64,000 nt of DNA from Cytobacillus sp. IB215665 (GTDB taxonomy: Bacteria > Bacillota > Bacilli > Bacillales > SM2101). A program made the position numbers and the translations under genes. A model generated the notes under the pieces. It saw nothing but the letters and a program-made list of their open reading frames with translations. It had not been told where the DNA came from and made no database searches. This document shows, piece by piece, positions 18,323 through 27,567 of this stretch (positions are counted from its first letter, which is position 1; the number at the start of each line of letters is the position of its first letter). Location: assembly GCF_033963835.1 (NCBI RefSeq), contig NZ_JAXBME010000012.1:112817-176816 (forward strand), written 5' to 3'.

Positions 18323-18778
18323 TTACATTTCAATCATTAAAATGATTTGCATTTCTCCCATTGTTTCCACTTGAATAGGAACTCTAAAGGCTTTTTCGAA
18401 GCCGTAGATCTTTGTTTGACCAACTAACACTGTAGGAGGTGTAATATCAATATTGATCCCTTTTTGAGAAAGTTGTGTAGACAAATTACCTGCAATCATA
18501 TTACCAAACTCGCCTGTAAATGATTCAAGCATTTCTCCCTCAAGAGGCATACCAAACATGATTTCACCAACTCCACCAAATACAGTTGGGTTTCCCTCTA
18601 TTATTAACCTTCCTCTTATATCCCCAGTTATACCAATTAATACGCCCATTGAGGATTGCAGTAACGGTTGAGTGAATAACGCTGGTTTATCAATTGTTAC
18701 ATCTATTGGTACTACTGTTTTAACTACATGAATTGTGCTGTTTAAAACACCTGTTACTTTTGAACTTAATGTGGCCAA
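18323..18778 (-). CDS. CheX-like protein (CheC/CheX/FliY phosphatase fold)
   Basis: About 151 aa. The core segment ESFTGEFGNMIAGN carries the E-x3-N catalytic signature of CheX/CheC-type CheY phosphatases, flanked by the family's repeated beta strands (VLIGITGDIRGRLIIEG, MQIILMIEM). It could dephosphorylate CheY or another receiver. Two starts are possible: TTG 18778, behind a perfect GGAGGTG, which gives a family-like N-terminus (MATLSSKVTGVLN), or ATG 18835, 19 residues longer and two bases after the stop of the 43-aa ORF. TTG is preferred. There are no chemotaxis genes nearby. Confidence 0.75.
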   Translation of the reverse strand: MATLSSKVTGVLNSTIHVVKTVVPIDVTIDKPALFTQPLLQSSMGVLIGITGDIRGRLIIEGNPTVFGGVGEIMFGMPLEGEMLESFTGEFGNMIAGNLSTQLSQKGINIDITPPTVLVGQTKIYGFEKAFRVPIQVETMGEMQIILMIEM

Positions 18779-18837
18779 ACTGAATTCACCTCCATCATTT
18801 ATTTCAGGGATTGTAATTGGGTAAAATATACCCATTA

Positions 18838-18969
18838 CTATTTTACCTCATAATATTGATTTGTGTAATGACCTATACTGTTATTTAATAAATTTAATAG
18901 ATTTCCTCGTATAATTCCAATAATTGTGTGCTGAACGTAATGATTTTTAGATTTATAATAATAATGCAC
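18838..18969 (-). CDS. Possible 43-aa small protein ahead of the CheX-like gene
   Basis: GTG at 18969 is eight bases behind AAAGGAG, and the frame runs 43 codons to a TAG two bases before the alternative ATG of the CheX-like gene. The product is rich in His, Tyr and Asn (MHYYYKSKNHYVQH...) with a mild amphipathic middle. No family is recognised. The good ribosome site and tight spacing argue for translation; the AT-driven composition argues for caution. Confidence 0.4.
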   Translation of the reverse strand: MHYYYKSKNHYVQHTIIGIIRGNLLNLLNNSIGHYTNQYYEVK

Positions 18970-19717
18970 AACAACAACTCCTTTAAAACGTTCGACTTCT
19001 CCAAACAGGGGAAGTCCTTTTTATTTGAAATCTCCTAATCACCTTCACAATAATCTTCCCTTTCACTTGTTGTAAGAGTTACACCACATTTAACTAGCGT
19101 TACATAGCTTGATTGAATAATTCGTTGAAATTGTTCAAAACATTTCTTTAGATGTCTTATTTCTGTAATAAAAGCAACAAATTATATGAACGATGTTCAT
19201 CTCCTTGTTTAACAGCTCTTACATGTTTGGGTTTTTCGAAGAACGATATACGTACATATGAAATGCTCATGTACTTGTTATTTGACACTTTCGTAAACTA
19301 TGCTGTTATATATACAAAATTACGATAGTAGAAATCTTATGTGATTATGATTATGTTAATGAAGAAAAGATACTAAGGAACTAAGCTAAGAAAGAAAATA
19401 AGTTATTTAATCTTATGAGTCAAGCTTATAAATCGATCGATTAGATTAGTATTAAATCAACGTTTACGTAGCTCGTTCTAAATATGACTACAAAGCATGT
19501 TCCTTGCTAAAGCCAATAATTTCATTACCTATTTCATATGAGGCGAGTTAAAAGATGGGAAAATATATGTTCAAATGATATAACTTTAATACCATTTCAA
19601 AATCGTTATGGCGCTGGGGTTTTTCTGAATAATTTTTAGTTTTACTATGAAACATCCTATTTAATATTGTAAAATAAGAAAATAACTAATCAGTCAGAAT
19701 GTTAAGGGGTATTGTAT
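18970..19717. other. Long intergenic region before dynA
   Basis: About 750 bp with no convincing gene on either strand. It holds a hairpin, GACTTCTCC (18994-19002) with GGGGAAGTC (19008-19016), followed on the plus strand by CTTTTTATTT, which would be a terminator without an obvious upstream gene or a leader structure for the minus-strand ORF. The rest is AT-rich, and no clear dynA promoter was picked out. Confidence 0.5.
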
Positions 19718-22700
19718 ATGGGGCAAACAGGGGTTAAGAAGTACACAACTCAAAATGTTACGAGCGGATTGTTCGATATTTATCATAAAATTAATGATGA
19801 AGGTGATAGCCAAACCGCGTTGAAAATTGTGCAATTAATGAAAAAACTTCAAAGTGAGGAATTTACCATAGGTTTTTGTGGCCATTTCTCGGCAGGGAAG
19901 TCAAGTATGATCAATGAATTAATAGGTGAACAGCTATTGCCTACTAGTCCAATTCCCACAAGTGCCAACCTTGTTAAAGTAAAGAGGGGAAACAAGTATG
20001 CACGGGTTTACTTTCATAGTGGTGAAGTGGTGCAATATGAAGGTCCGTATAATTATGAACTTGTAAAATCTCTTTGTAAGGACGGTGATTCAGTCGCATC
20101 TATTGAACTTAGTGTTGAAACAACTTCTATTCCAATAGGGGTATCAATTATGGATACTCCTGGGATCGACTCAACTGATGATGCGCATCGTTTGGCGACT
20201 GAATCAGCTCTTCACATCGCAGATACGATATTTTTTGTAATGGATTATAACCATGTACAATCAGAAGAAAATTTTTTGTTTGCAAAGGAATTAAAGGATC
20301 GTGGAAAAGAAGTATATTTAATCATTAATCAAATTGATAAACACCAGGAACAGGAAGTTAGTTTTTTTGATTTTGCAAACGGTGTAAAAAAATCTTTTTT
20401 TAATTGGAAAGTTGAAGCAGATGGTATATTTTACACGTCTTTAAAGAAAAAGGATCATCCATTAAATGAACTAGCTAGCGTCAAGAAGTTGTTACAGGAA
20501 AAAATCAACGATAAGGATAGCCTCCTCGTAACAACTAGTTTATTAGCGGCTGAAAATTTACTAAATGAACATTTGCAATATTATGTAAACAAAACATTAG
20601 ATCAGCAAAATATGTTTGAAAAAACTCTTTCTCAGTTACCTGCAAATGAACGAGAAGAACTTCTAACAAGCATAAATAATGTACAACTAGAAATCGATGA
20701 GAAACAACAAGCATTGGAAAGTGCAGAGCTAAATTGCAAAAAAGACATACAGGCTATTTTAGATAATGCATATCTTATGCCATATTCTACTAGAGAACAT
20801 GCAAGAGCATTTATTGAAGCTGGTCAAGCTGATTTCAAAATAGGTATATTCGGCTCCAAAAAGAAAATTGCAAAAGAACGGGAAGATCGCTTAGGTGTAC
20901 TGTTTGAAGATATAAAGGATAAGATTTCTTCACAACTGGAATGGCATATTAAAGATTATTTTTTAGAATTTTGTAAAAAACAGGCTATTGGGGAAGATGA
21001 ATTGACGAGAGACATTCAAACTTTCTCCATTACACTCGAACCTTCTATGTTGGAAAACGTATTAAAACAAGGAGCAAGATTAACGGGTGATTATGTCCTG
21101 ACATATACGAATGATGTAGTTCAAATGATTAAGAGAATGTGCCGCGATGACACAAATGAAATTATTAGTAACATAATCTTTGAGTTGAAAAAGCATACAA
21201 GTACACAAATTGATATGTTACAAAATATTCTTAAGCAGCAGAACAATTTGATGGAGGCTAAATCAGGGCTTGATCAATTGGTATCGATGGAAGAGAGACA
21301 TAGAACATCTCTAAATAATCTTCTTCATAGAAAAAATGAACTGCCTCAGGATAATGAAGAGTTGAAAGCTTTATTGGAAGAACAAATTGTCTTTACTTCA
21401 ATGGAAGATACAAATCAAAATAGTGAAGTAACTGATAGCCAAGTGATTCAAAGCAGTTTAGATAATACAAACTTGACGCTACGTAATAATCGTAATCAAG
21501 GGGATCGCGTTAACGAAACGATTAAATACTTAAACCACGTTTGTAATCAAATTTCAGCAACAACTGGGTTTGCAACAGTTGCTAAGGAGCTACGTGAAAA
21601 ATCTGAAAGGCTTAAAAATAGAAACTTTACAGTCGCATTATTTGGAGCTTTCAGCGCAGGAAAATCATCATTTGCAAATGCTCTCTTAGGAGACAAGGTA
21701 TTACCAGTTTCACCAAATCCTACAACAGCAACGATTAACAAAATTATCCCACCATCGGAGGAATTTCCACACGGGACGGTAAAAGTTAAATTAAAGACAC
21801 GGCAACAAATTTTTGAAGATGTCCAACAGTCATTAAAAATATTTAATTTGAAAGCTAACAATTTGGAAGATGCGATTAAGTTATTAAAGCAAGGTACATA
21901 TCGCCAGCAAGTTATTGATAGTAGAGATCAATCACATTATTCATTTCTTCATGCAGTTTGTAGTGGATATGATACAATGTTCAAAAATTTAGGCTCTATC
22001 ATCACGACTAGCCTTGCTGCCTTTTCCGACTATGTTTCTGTGGAAGAAAAGGCGTGCTTCGTTGAATGGATTGAGCTTGCCTTTGATAGTGAGTTAACAA
22101 GTCAAGGTATATCATTGGTAGATACACCAGGCGCTGACTCAGTTAATGCTCGACATACAGATGTAGCCTTCGATTATATTAAAAATGCAGATGCTATTCT
22201 ATTTGTCACTTACTATAACCATGCATTTTCCAAAGCAGATAGAGAATTTATAATTCAACTTGGAAGAGTGAAAGATACTTTTAGTATGGATAAAATGTTC
22301 TTCGTAGTTAACGCATCAGATTTGGCACATTCAGAAGAGGAACTCGGTTCAGTTATGAACTTTGTAGACGAGCAACTTGTCTCTTACGGTATAAGAGACC
22401 CACGTCTATATCCACTCTCTAGTCATAAGGCGCTAACATCAAAACAAAAAGGATCTAATGATAATGGTAGTGAGATGAAAGATTATTCAGGAATCTTACG
22501 TTTTGAACGGGATTTTAAAACATTTATCATAGAAGAACTAGCAGAGATAACTATAAGCTCTGCTTACACGGATATAGAGAAAGTAAAAAATATGTTAGAT
22601 GATTATATCAAAACAGCAACTACAAGTAATGAAGAAAAAAATAGCAAGCTGTTGGCAGCAACAGATGAACGAGAAAGCATTCGATCTATTATTAGCACTT

Positions 22701-23398
22701 ACCAGATCGACAATCAAAGGCGGTCAATTGATCAAGAAATAAAAGAATTAGTCTATTATATTCAACAACGGAATTTTTTACGTTTTTCAGACTTATTTAA
22801 AGAAAGTTTTAACCCTTCGACCTTACGTGAAGATGGTAATAATATTCAAGTGAAATTGGAAGGTGCATTAGAGGAATTACTGTCAGCAATATCGTTCGAT
22901 TTAGAGCAGGAAATACGGGCAACTAGTCTACGTGTTGAAGCATTTTTACGAAAACAAGTTGCTGAAATATTAGAGGATATAAATACTCGTGTTGCGGGAA
23001 TAAACGATCATTTACAATTTAATATAAATAGTGAGTTTGAGTTTCCTACACCAGCTTTTCACTATCCTTTTATTAGAGATCAAATCAACAAAAATAAAGT
23101 AATAGGGATGTATAAAAACGCAAAGACATTCTTCGAAAAAAATGGCAAACAAAAAATGAGTGATGAAATAGTTAAGCAATTAGAGGGGACTATACCTAGC
23201 TTTTTAGAAACTATGAAAACTCAAGTGACAAGCCATTACCAGTATAATTTCGAACAGTATGTACAAGCATCTCTACAAAAGTTATTAAACGAAAATGAAG
23301 ATTATTATGAAGGAATAATTCTTGCATTATCAGATAATGTAGATGTATTCTTGTTACAGGAAATACGCCAATCTATAGTGAGTAATATGGATATTTAG
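19718..23398 (+). CDS. dynA: DynA (YpbR), tandem-GTPase bacterial dynamin
   Basis: About 1226 aa. Two complete dynamin GTPase modules in one chain: G1 loops GHFSAGKSS (about 56-64) and GAFSAGKSS (about 644-652), each followed by a DTPG G3 motif (MDTPGID; VDTPGAD) and long helical stalk segments. B. subtilis DynA (1193 aa) bridges and fuses membranes, supports membrane repair and slows phage release. The ORF is open from TTG 19712, but AAGGGG fits ATG 19718. ypbS follows 11 bp later, behind AGGAGG, as in B. subtilis. Confidence 0.94.
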   Translation: MGQTGVKKYTTQNVTSGLFDIYHKINDEGDSQTALKIVQLMKKLQSEEFTIGFCGHFSAGKSSMINELIGEQLLPTSPIPTSANLVKVKRGNKYARVYFHSGEVVQYEGPYNYELVKSLCKDGDSVASIELSVETTSIPIGVSIMDTPGIDSTDDAHRLATESALHIADTIFFVMDYNHVQSEENFLFAKELKDRGKEVYLIINQIDKHQEQEVSFFDFANGVKKSFFNWKVEADGIFYTSLKKKDHPLNELASVKKLLQEKINDKDSLLVTTSLLAAENLLNEHLQYYVNKTLDQQNMFEKTLSQLPANEREELLTSINNVQLEIDEKQQALESAELNCKKDIQAILDNAYLMPYSTREHARAFIEAGQADFKIGIFGSKKKIAKEREDRLGVLFEDIKDKISSQLEWHIKDYFLEFCKKQAIGEDELTRDIQTFSITLEPSMLENVLKQGARLTGDYVLTYTNDVVQMIKRMCRDDTNEIISNIIFELKKHTSTQIDMLQNILKQQNNLMEAKSGLDQLVSMEERHRTSLNNLLHRKNELPQDNEELKALLEEQIVFTSMEDTNQNSEVTDSQVIQSSLDNTNLTLRNNRNQGDRVNETIKYLNHVCNQISATTGFATVAKELREKSERLKNRNFTVALFGAFSAGKSSFANALLGDKVLPVSPNPTTATINKIIPPSEEFPHGTVKVKLKTRQQIFEDVQQSLKIFNLKANNLEDAIKLLKQGTYRQQVIDSRDQSHYSFLHAVCSGYDTMFKNLGSIITTSLAAFSDYVSVEEKACFVEWIELAFDSELTSQGISLVDTPGADSVNARHTDVAFDYIKNADAILFVTYYNHAFSKADREFIIQLGRVKDTFSMDKMFFVVNASDLAHSEEELGSVMNFVDEQLVSYGIRDPRLYPLSSHKALTSKQKGSNDNGSEMKDYSGILRFERDFKTFIIEELAEITISSAYTDIEKVKNMLDDYIKTATTSNEEKNSKLLAATDERESIRSIISTYQIDNQRRSIDQEIKELVYYIQQRNFLRFSDLFKESFNPSTLREDGNNIQVKLEGALEELLSAISFDLEQEIRATSLRVEAFLRKQVAEILEDINTRVAGINDHLQFNINSEFEFPTPAFHYPFIRDQINKNKVIGMYKNAKTFFEKNGKQKMSDEIVKQLEGTIPSFLETMKTQVTSHYQYNFEQYVQASLQKLLNENEDYYEGIILALSDNVDVFLLQEIRQSIVSNMDI

Positions 23399-23409
23399 GA
23401 GGAACTCTC

Positions 23410-23676
23410 ATGTCAGAAGTACACAAAGCAATTACGAGTCATTCACAAAGTCAGCATCGCCATATTCAGATTTTTGTACAATTAGACAATCAAAGAGAAG
23501 CTTTAATTGATGAGGCTCTTGAATTGTGTAAAGCGAATCAACCTTATTCTGTTGATGGCATTAACGAAGTAACTACTCAAATAAATGCACTTGCCAGTAA
23601 AGGAGTCAGTCCTACGAGGAAATATGTTACTAACACGATGGTGAAAGAGTATGCACAAAAGCTCGGTTTTAAATAA
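23410..23676 (+). CDS. ypbS: YpbS, DUF2533 family protein
   Basis: 88 aa, basic-helical and soluble. The N-terminus (MSEVHKAITSHSQSQHRHIQ) and the VTTQINALASKGVSPTRKYV segment match B. subtilis YpbS (86 aa). Its function is unknown. It follows dynA in an apparent operon with its own AGGAGG site, so a role linked to the dynamin is possible but only by position. Confidence 0.88.
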   Translation: MSEVHKAITSHSQSQHRHIQIFVQLDNQREALIDEALELCKANQPYSVDGINEVTTQINALASKGVSPTRKYVTNTMVKEYAQKLGFK

Positions 23677-23708
23677 ATTCGGTCAGTAATTCGTTGTTGT
23701 TACGTAAA

Positions 23709-23862
23709 AGCTGCTTTCGCATTGATTGCTGTTTTTCGTATTAAGAAGTAACATGTACACAAATAGAGTTCGTGGCATCTTTTTTTCTGTACAACAATGG
23801 CTAACAATATAAAACCACTTTACTAATTTGATAACAATAGCAACAATGTTTCGAAAAGAGCC
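23709..23862 (-). mobile_element. MITE-like element, copy 5
   Basis: The right end ACAATAGCAACAATGTTTCG then AAAAGAGCC is the family end in reverse. Inner blocks TGTACAACAATGGCTAAC and ACTAATTTGATAACAATAGC are shared with copy 12. Flanks TACGTAAA and TACGGAAG match at six of eight. Confidence 0.65.
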
Positions 23863-24162
23863 TACGGAAGGGACAATTTTCAAGGTAATTTGTAATAGTT
23901 TTTTCGTTTAGATGAACAGAATTTTGATAAGTGATTACCTACTTTTATTAACCAAGAGCTATTAGCATAAGTTTAATCAATGCGAATTGTTTTAATGTAG
24001 AAATAATAGGAGTAATGAACAATTGCCTATGTAATTGACAACATGTTTAAGTTCATTAACTGATTTCCTTTTTTGAAGAAGAGAGCTAATGGAGTATAAC
24101 TTTTTGCTTATTTTACCCATTAGCTTCTATGAGAGTTTATATCAATGGAAAGGAGAGAGGAC
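23863..24162. other. Intergenic region before the rhodanese gene
   Basis: About 300 AT-rich bases with no ORF, terminator or known motif that I can support. Confidence 0.4.
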
Positions 24163-24987
24163 ATGAAACATATTGTTGAAGTCGATTGGTTACACAAACA
24201 TAATTCCAATGTTCGAATCATTGATTGTAGATTTCACTTAGAAGACCCTACGGCAGGGTTAAATAGTTATTTACAAGGGCATATCCCAGGCGCATTGTAT
24301 TTTGATTTAGATAAGGACCTATCAGGCCCTATTGAAAAGCACGGAGGCCGTCATCCACTGCCAAACATTGAAGAATTCTGTGAAAAATTACATGCAGCAG
24401 GAATTGATCAACATACAAGGGTAGTAGCTTATGACGATCAAGGAGGAGCCTTTGCATCACGTTTTTGCTGGATGCTTTTATATGTTGGATTAAAGCATGT
24501 ACAAATTTTGAATGGTGGATATGCCGCATGGAAAGAAGGGCACATGCCAATAACAACGGATATACCAACAGTAACAAGGAGTTTTTTTACTCCACGTATT
24601 CAGCATGATATGTTGGTAGCTATGGAAGAAGTAAAAGTACATAGCCAACGCAATGACGCTATTATTATTGATTCGAGAGAAAATAGTAGATATGCAGGAA
24701 TTGAAGAACCTATTGATCAGCTTGCTGGACATATTCCATCAGCTATTAATTATTTTTGGAAGGATAGTCTACATTCCAATGGCATGTGGAAAATGAGTGA
24801 TGAGCAGATAAGCAGGTTCTCACAACTCGACAAGGATGAAAATATAATCGTCTATTGTGGGTCTGGCGTTACTGCATGCCCAAATTATTTGTCTTTAAAG
24901 GAAGCTGGCTATAATAATATTAAACTCTATGTGGGTAGCTGGAGTGATTGGATATCGTATGATGACAATGAATTTGTAAAAAATTAA
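24163..24987 (+). CDS. Two-domain rhodanese-type sulfurtransferase
   Basis: 274 aa with tandem rhodanese domains (about 5-120 and 145-270). The active-site loop of the second domain is CGSGVTACPN near 241-250, with the catalytic first Cys. The CGSG(V/I)TA form is that of thiosulfate/3-mercaptopyruvate sulfurtransferases. It moves sulfane sulfur from a donor to cyanide or a cellular acceptor. AAGGAGAG supports ATG 24163; the upstream in-frame ATG 24145 would lie on top of that site. Substrate cannot be settled from sequence. Confidence 0.9.
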   Translation: MKHIVEVDWLHKHNSNVRIIDCRFHLEDPTAGLNSYLQGHIPGALYFDLDKDLSGPIEKHGGRHPLPNIEEFCEKLHAAGIDQHTRVVAYDDQGGAFASRFCWMLLYVGLKHVQILNGGYAAWKEGHMPITTDIPTVTRSFFTPRIQHDMLVAMEEVKVHSQRNDAIIIDSRENSRYAGIEEPIDQLAGHIPSAINYFWKDSLHSNGMWKMSDEQISRFSQLDKDENIIVYCGSGVTACPNYLSLKEAGYNNIKLYVGSWSDWISYDDNEFVKN

Positions 24988-25070
24988 TAAGTATATGTTC
25001 GTATAAATTTCCTATACTAAGCTTGGAGGTTTGATCGACCTCCTAAATAGCCGTAAAGGAGTACGATAAA

Positions 25071-25208
25071 ATGGGAAAAACAAAAGCAGGTAATGCAAAT
25101 GCACAAAGAAATAATAACGCTAAACAGAAAAATGACTATAACAATGAATTTGCGTCATATGCAGAAGTTGAATCAAACAAAATGAAAAACCGTAAAAAAG
25201 AAGAGTAA
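25071..25208 (+). CDS. Gamma-type small acid-soluble spore protein-like (45 aa)
   Basis: ATG 25071 is preceded by AAAGGAG. The 45-aa product is rich in Asn, Lys and Ala and has NNEFASYAEVE at about 24-34, containing the EFAS core of the germination-protease site in gamma-type SASPs. Upstream, AGTATA (24990-24995) and TATACTA (25013-25019), 17 bases apart, resemble a sigma-G promoter. A hairpin (GGAGGT/ACCTCC) lies in the leader. A terminator is downstream at 25235. Probably a forespore amino-acid reserve. Confidence 0.7.
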   Translation: MGKTKAGNANAQRNNNAKQKNDYNNEFASYAEVESNKMKNRKKEE

Positions 25209-25234
25209 TTGTAATAGAGTAAGCATAAACACTT

Positions 25235-25298
25235 AACCCCAAAGTCAACAATTTGTAATTGATACATAAAATGCTGACTGTTGGGGTGCCTTTATTTT
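25235..25298 (+). terminator. Terminator of the gamma-type SASP gene
   Basis: ACCCCAAAGTCA and TGACTGTTGGGGT form a stem with one mismatch, followed by TTTATTTTATT. Confidence 0.7.
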
Positions 25299-25342
25299 AT
25301 TATAGATAGCATACCGAATGCTTATAATCTATGATCATGTTG

Positions 25343-25477
25343 TTATTTTGTGTTTTTCATCTTTGCAGCATTCTCTAGTTTGCTTTTTGGAGAATTGTTT
25401 GCTGCTGATTCTTGTCCATAACCTTGTGGATTTACTCCTGAACTAACTCGCCCTCTCGTTTTACTTTGTTTAGTCAA
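25343..25477 (-). CDS. sspL: SspL, small acid-soluble spore protein L
   Basis: 44 aa, outside the size range of usual gene callers. TTG at 25477 sits eight bases from GGAGG; a second TTG directly upstream is also in frame. The N-terminal pattern TKQSKTRGRVSSGVNPQGYG parallels B. subtilis SspL (KKKDKGRLTGGVTPQG), and the tail is a Lys/Asn-rich helix ending KMKNTK. SspL is a minor forespore SASP. It is convergent with the gamma-type SASP-like gene. Confidence 0.75.
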   Translation of the reverse strand: MTKQSKTRGRVSSGVNPQGYGQESAANNSPKSKLENAAKMKNTK

Positions 25478-25570
25478 CAACTTCACCTCCATCTAATATT
25501 TTATCCACTTCATCATTTATTATGAATGGACCTTTCATCAAATAGTACATAGATTAGTCTCTTTTCATTA

Positions 25571-25684
25571 GGCTGTTTTCGTTTTTGTTGTTGCTATTCT
25601 TATAATACATAAGCACGTAATACAATAAAACTCATCACATAGTCCTTTTTAGTAAAAATAGCAACATAGTTTACGAAAAGAGCC
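25571..25684 (-). mobile_element. MITE-like element, copy 6, with perfect 8-bp target duplication
   Basis: Starts GGCTGTTTTCG and ends TTTACGAAAAGAGCC, the two inverted termini of the family. It is flanked on both sides by TTTCATTA (25563-25570 and 25685-25692). Length 114 bp. Confidence 0.87.
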
Positions 25685-25692
25685 TTTCATTA

Positions 25693-25843
25693 GGCTTTTT
25701 TCGCTATCATTGTAGCTCTACGATCTATGATGTAAGCACATATACATGTAGTGTTAGGGGGCATCTTTTGTTTAGTAAAGCAATGACTATTGCGTAAAAC
25801 ATATTCTAGTTTAGGAACGATATTAACAATTAGAAAAAGAGCC
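25693..25843 (-). mobile_element. MITE-like element, copy 7, tandem with copy 6
   Basis: Starts GGCTTTTTTCG and ends TTAGAAAAAGAGCC, 151 bp. It is flanked by TTTCATTA (25685-25692, shared with copy 6) and ATTCATTA (25844-25851). The shared octamer means one copy inserted next to the other into the same target. Confidence 0.85.
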
Positions 25844-26025
25844 ATTCATTAATTTTATTGTATAATGTCTCCTCAGTGTTTATTACATCATCATGTATAC
25901 AATATTGTTAGAGCATAACATTGAAAAAACGAATAGATATTTTAAGGAATTTACGTTAATATAAGGAATGTGTTATCCAAACTTTTTGGTGGATTCGAAC
26001 CAAATCAAGATAGGGTTGAGGCATA

Positions 26026-26304
26026 ATGATAAAACATAAGTCGTTTACAGTTGATGAATACATTCAATACTTAACTAATAAAGGCTTTCATTTCCGAGAA
26101 GATGCGCTAGGATTTATTACATTCGGACAGCAATACACAAAATCAACAGATGAACTAGTTAATTCAGCGATAGAAATAACATTGAAGGTACAAAAAGAGT
26201 TTGATGGAAGTTTTTTTGTCTCTTTACTAGAATCTTTCCAAGAGAATAACATTAAAACTCGAGAAGAAGCCGTACGATTTGCCTACATAAAAAACCTTAT
26301 GTAA
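26026..26304 (+). CDS. Conserved-looking hypothetical protein (92 aa)
   Basis: 92 aa, soluble and mostly helical, with the run GFITFGQQYTKSTDELVNSA in the middle and a repeated FVSLLESF type amphipathic helix. No catalytic motif or signal peptide. The codon pattern is that of a real gene, and a weak GAGG site precedes ATG. It resembles small Bacillaceae proteins of unknown function that I cannot name with certainty. It is convergent with the DMT permease. Confidence 0.65.
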   Translation: MIKHKSFTVDEYIQYLTNKGFHFREDALGFITFGQQYTKSTDELVNSAIEITLKVQKEFDGSFFVSLLESFQENNIKTREEAVRFAYIKNLM

Positions 26305-26327
26305 TTTCTTATAGGCTAAAAATTAAC

Positions 26328-26365
26328 ACAAAAAGAAAACAGGAGCGTTTTTACTCGACTCCTGT
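26328..26365 (-). terminator. Terminator overlapping the stop of the DMT permease
   Basis: CAGGAG (26340-26345) and CTCCTG (26359-26364) pair; the TAA stop of the minus-strand gene lies in the loop, and a T-rich tract follows on the minus strand. Confidence 0.7.
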
Positions 26366-27268
26366 ACTACATTTCACTTCTTTATTTTTCCTTTCAGGTA
26401 ATTCTGATAGCACCATGCCACTAAAAATACAAATACAGCCAATAATTGCAATGCGGCTTAATTGCTCATTTGCCCAAAGAAATCCAGCTAAGGATGCAAA
26501 TACTGGTTCAGTTGCAAAAATTAACGCAACTCGAGTTGGAGTAGTGGATTTTTGGAAAAAAGTTTGTCCTAAAAAAGCTAATGCTGTTGCAAAGATTGAA
26601 GTAATTACTAAAGCAATAAATACTTCCTTCTGAAGTAAAATGTTTATTTGTAATTGATTATTCCAATCTTCAAAAAGAAACGCTAGTAATAATGATAAAA
26701 AAGCCACCGTTAAGATTTGTGTGACAGTTAGAATTAAACTCGGGAAGCGCTTCGTGTATTTACCTGTTAATATAATGTGCATCGCAAATGATATAGCACA
26801 AAACAGTACAAGAATATCACCCCGATTAATTGACACTTCGTCACCCATCGTTAGCATATAAAGACCTATGGTAGCTAGTATAGCACCAGCTATTCCATTA
26901 CGTGTCATGCTATTTTTTAATAAAAAAACCGCGAATATAGGAACAAGTACAACACTTAGGCCAGTAATGAATCCAGCCTTAGATGAAGTTGTGTACAATA
27001 AACCAAATGTTTGAAATGCGTAACCAAGAAATAGCCAAATACCTAATATTACTCCAGACATGAACATAGGTGCATTTAGCTGTTTTAATTGTTGTTTATT
27101 AAAGATAATAAGCCAGCACAATAAAAATATTCCTGCTATAAAAAAACGAATACCATTGAAGGAAAATGGATGTAAAAAAGAAATAGCATTTTGCACGAGA
27201 ACAAAAGTGGTACCCCATACGAAAGCTATAAGCAATAGAGCACCATCTGCAACTACGGACTTTCTCAA
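26351..27268 (-). CDS. EamA/DMT-family membrane permease
   Basis: 305 aa with about ten hydrophobic helices in two homologous EamA halves (about 10-140 and 150-290), as in drug/metabolite exporters of the RhaT/YdcZ type. The first half carries the family's FxWGxxF pattern (FVWGTTFVLVQ) and the second FxxEPVxA (FATEPVFASLAG). The start is TTG at 27268 behind AAGGAAG. The substrate is unknown; relatives export amino acids or metabolites. Confidence 0.88.
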   Translation of the reverse strand: MRKSVVADGALLLIAFVWGTTFVLVQNAISFLHPFSFNGIRFFIAGIFLLCWLIIFNKQQLKQLNAPMFMSGVILGIWLFLGYAFQTFGLLYTTSSKAGFITGLSVVLVPIFAVFLLKNSMTRNGIAGAILATIGLYMLTMGDEVSINRGDILVLFCAISFAMHIILTGKYTKRFPSLILTVTQILTVAFLSLLLAFLFEDWNNQLQINILLQKEVFIALVITSIFATALAFLGQTFFQKSTTPTRVALIFATEPVFASLAGFLWANEQLSRIAIIGCICIFSGMVLSELPERKNKEVKCSTGVE

Positions 27269-27382
27269 TATTTCTTTCTTCCTTTCTCAAGCTAAATAAA
27301 AATCTAAATTGTAGTGTATCATACATACTACAAAATAGGGAATGCAAAAATTGTGTTTATGTTTAGTTATTTTCCAATTGAT

Positions 27383-27515
27383 TGATGTTTTTCGGAATGT
27401 GAAATAAATTCATAAATATCTGATGTTCGATGTATCTTTGATGCGGTTTTACAAAAACTTCTCATCTAAATTGAACATTTTTTAATAACACAGCATAAAT
27501 TTAACGAAAAAAGAC
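27383..27515 (-). mobile_element. Possible decayed MITE-like element, copy 8
   Basis: ACAGCATAAATTTAACGAAA near 27490-27509 is similar to the family segment ATAGCAACAAAGTTTACGAA, and GATGTTTTTCGG lies near the other end. No target duplication was found. Confidence 0.3.
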
Positions 27516-27567
27516 TTACGAAAAGACATTTCAATAGTTGAACAAAACGAAGGTGAGAGGTGAAGAA

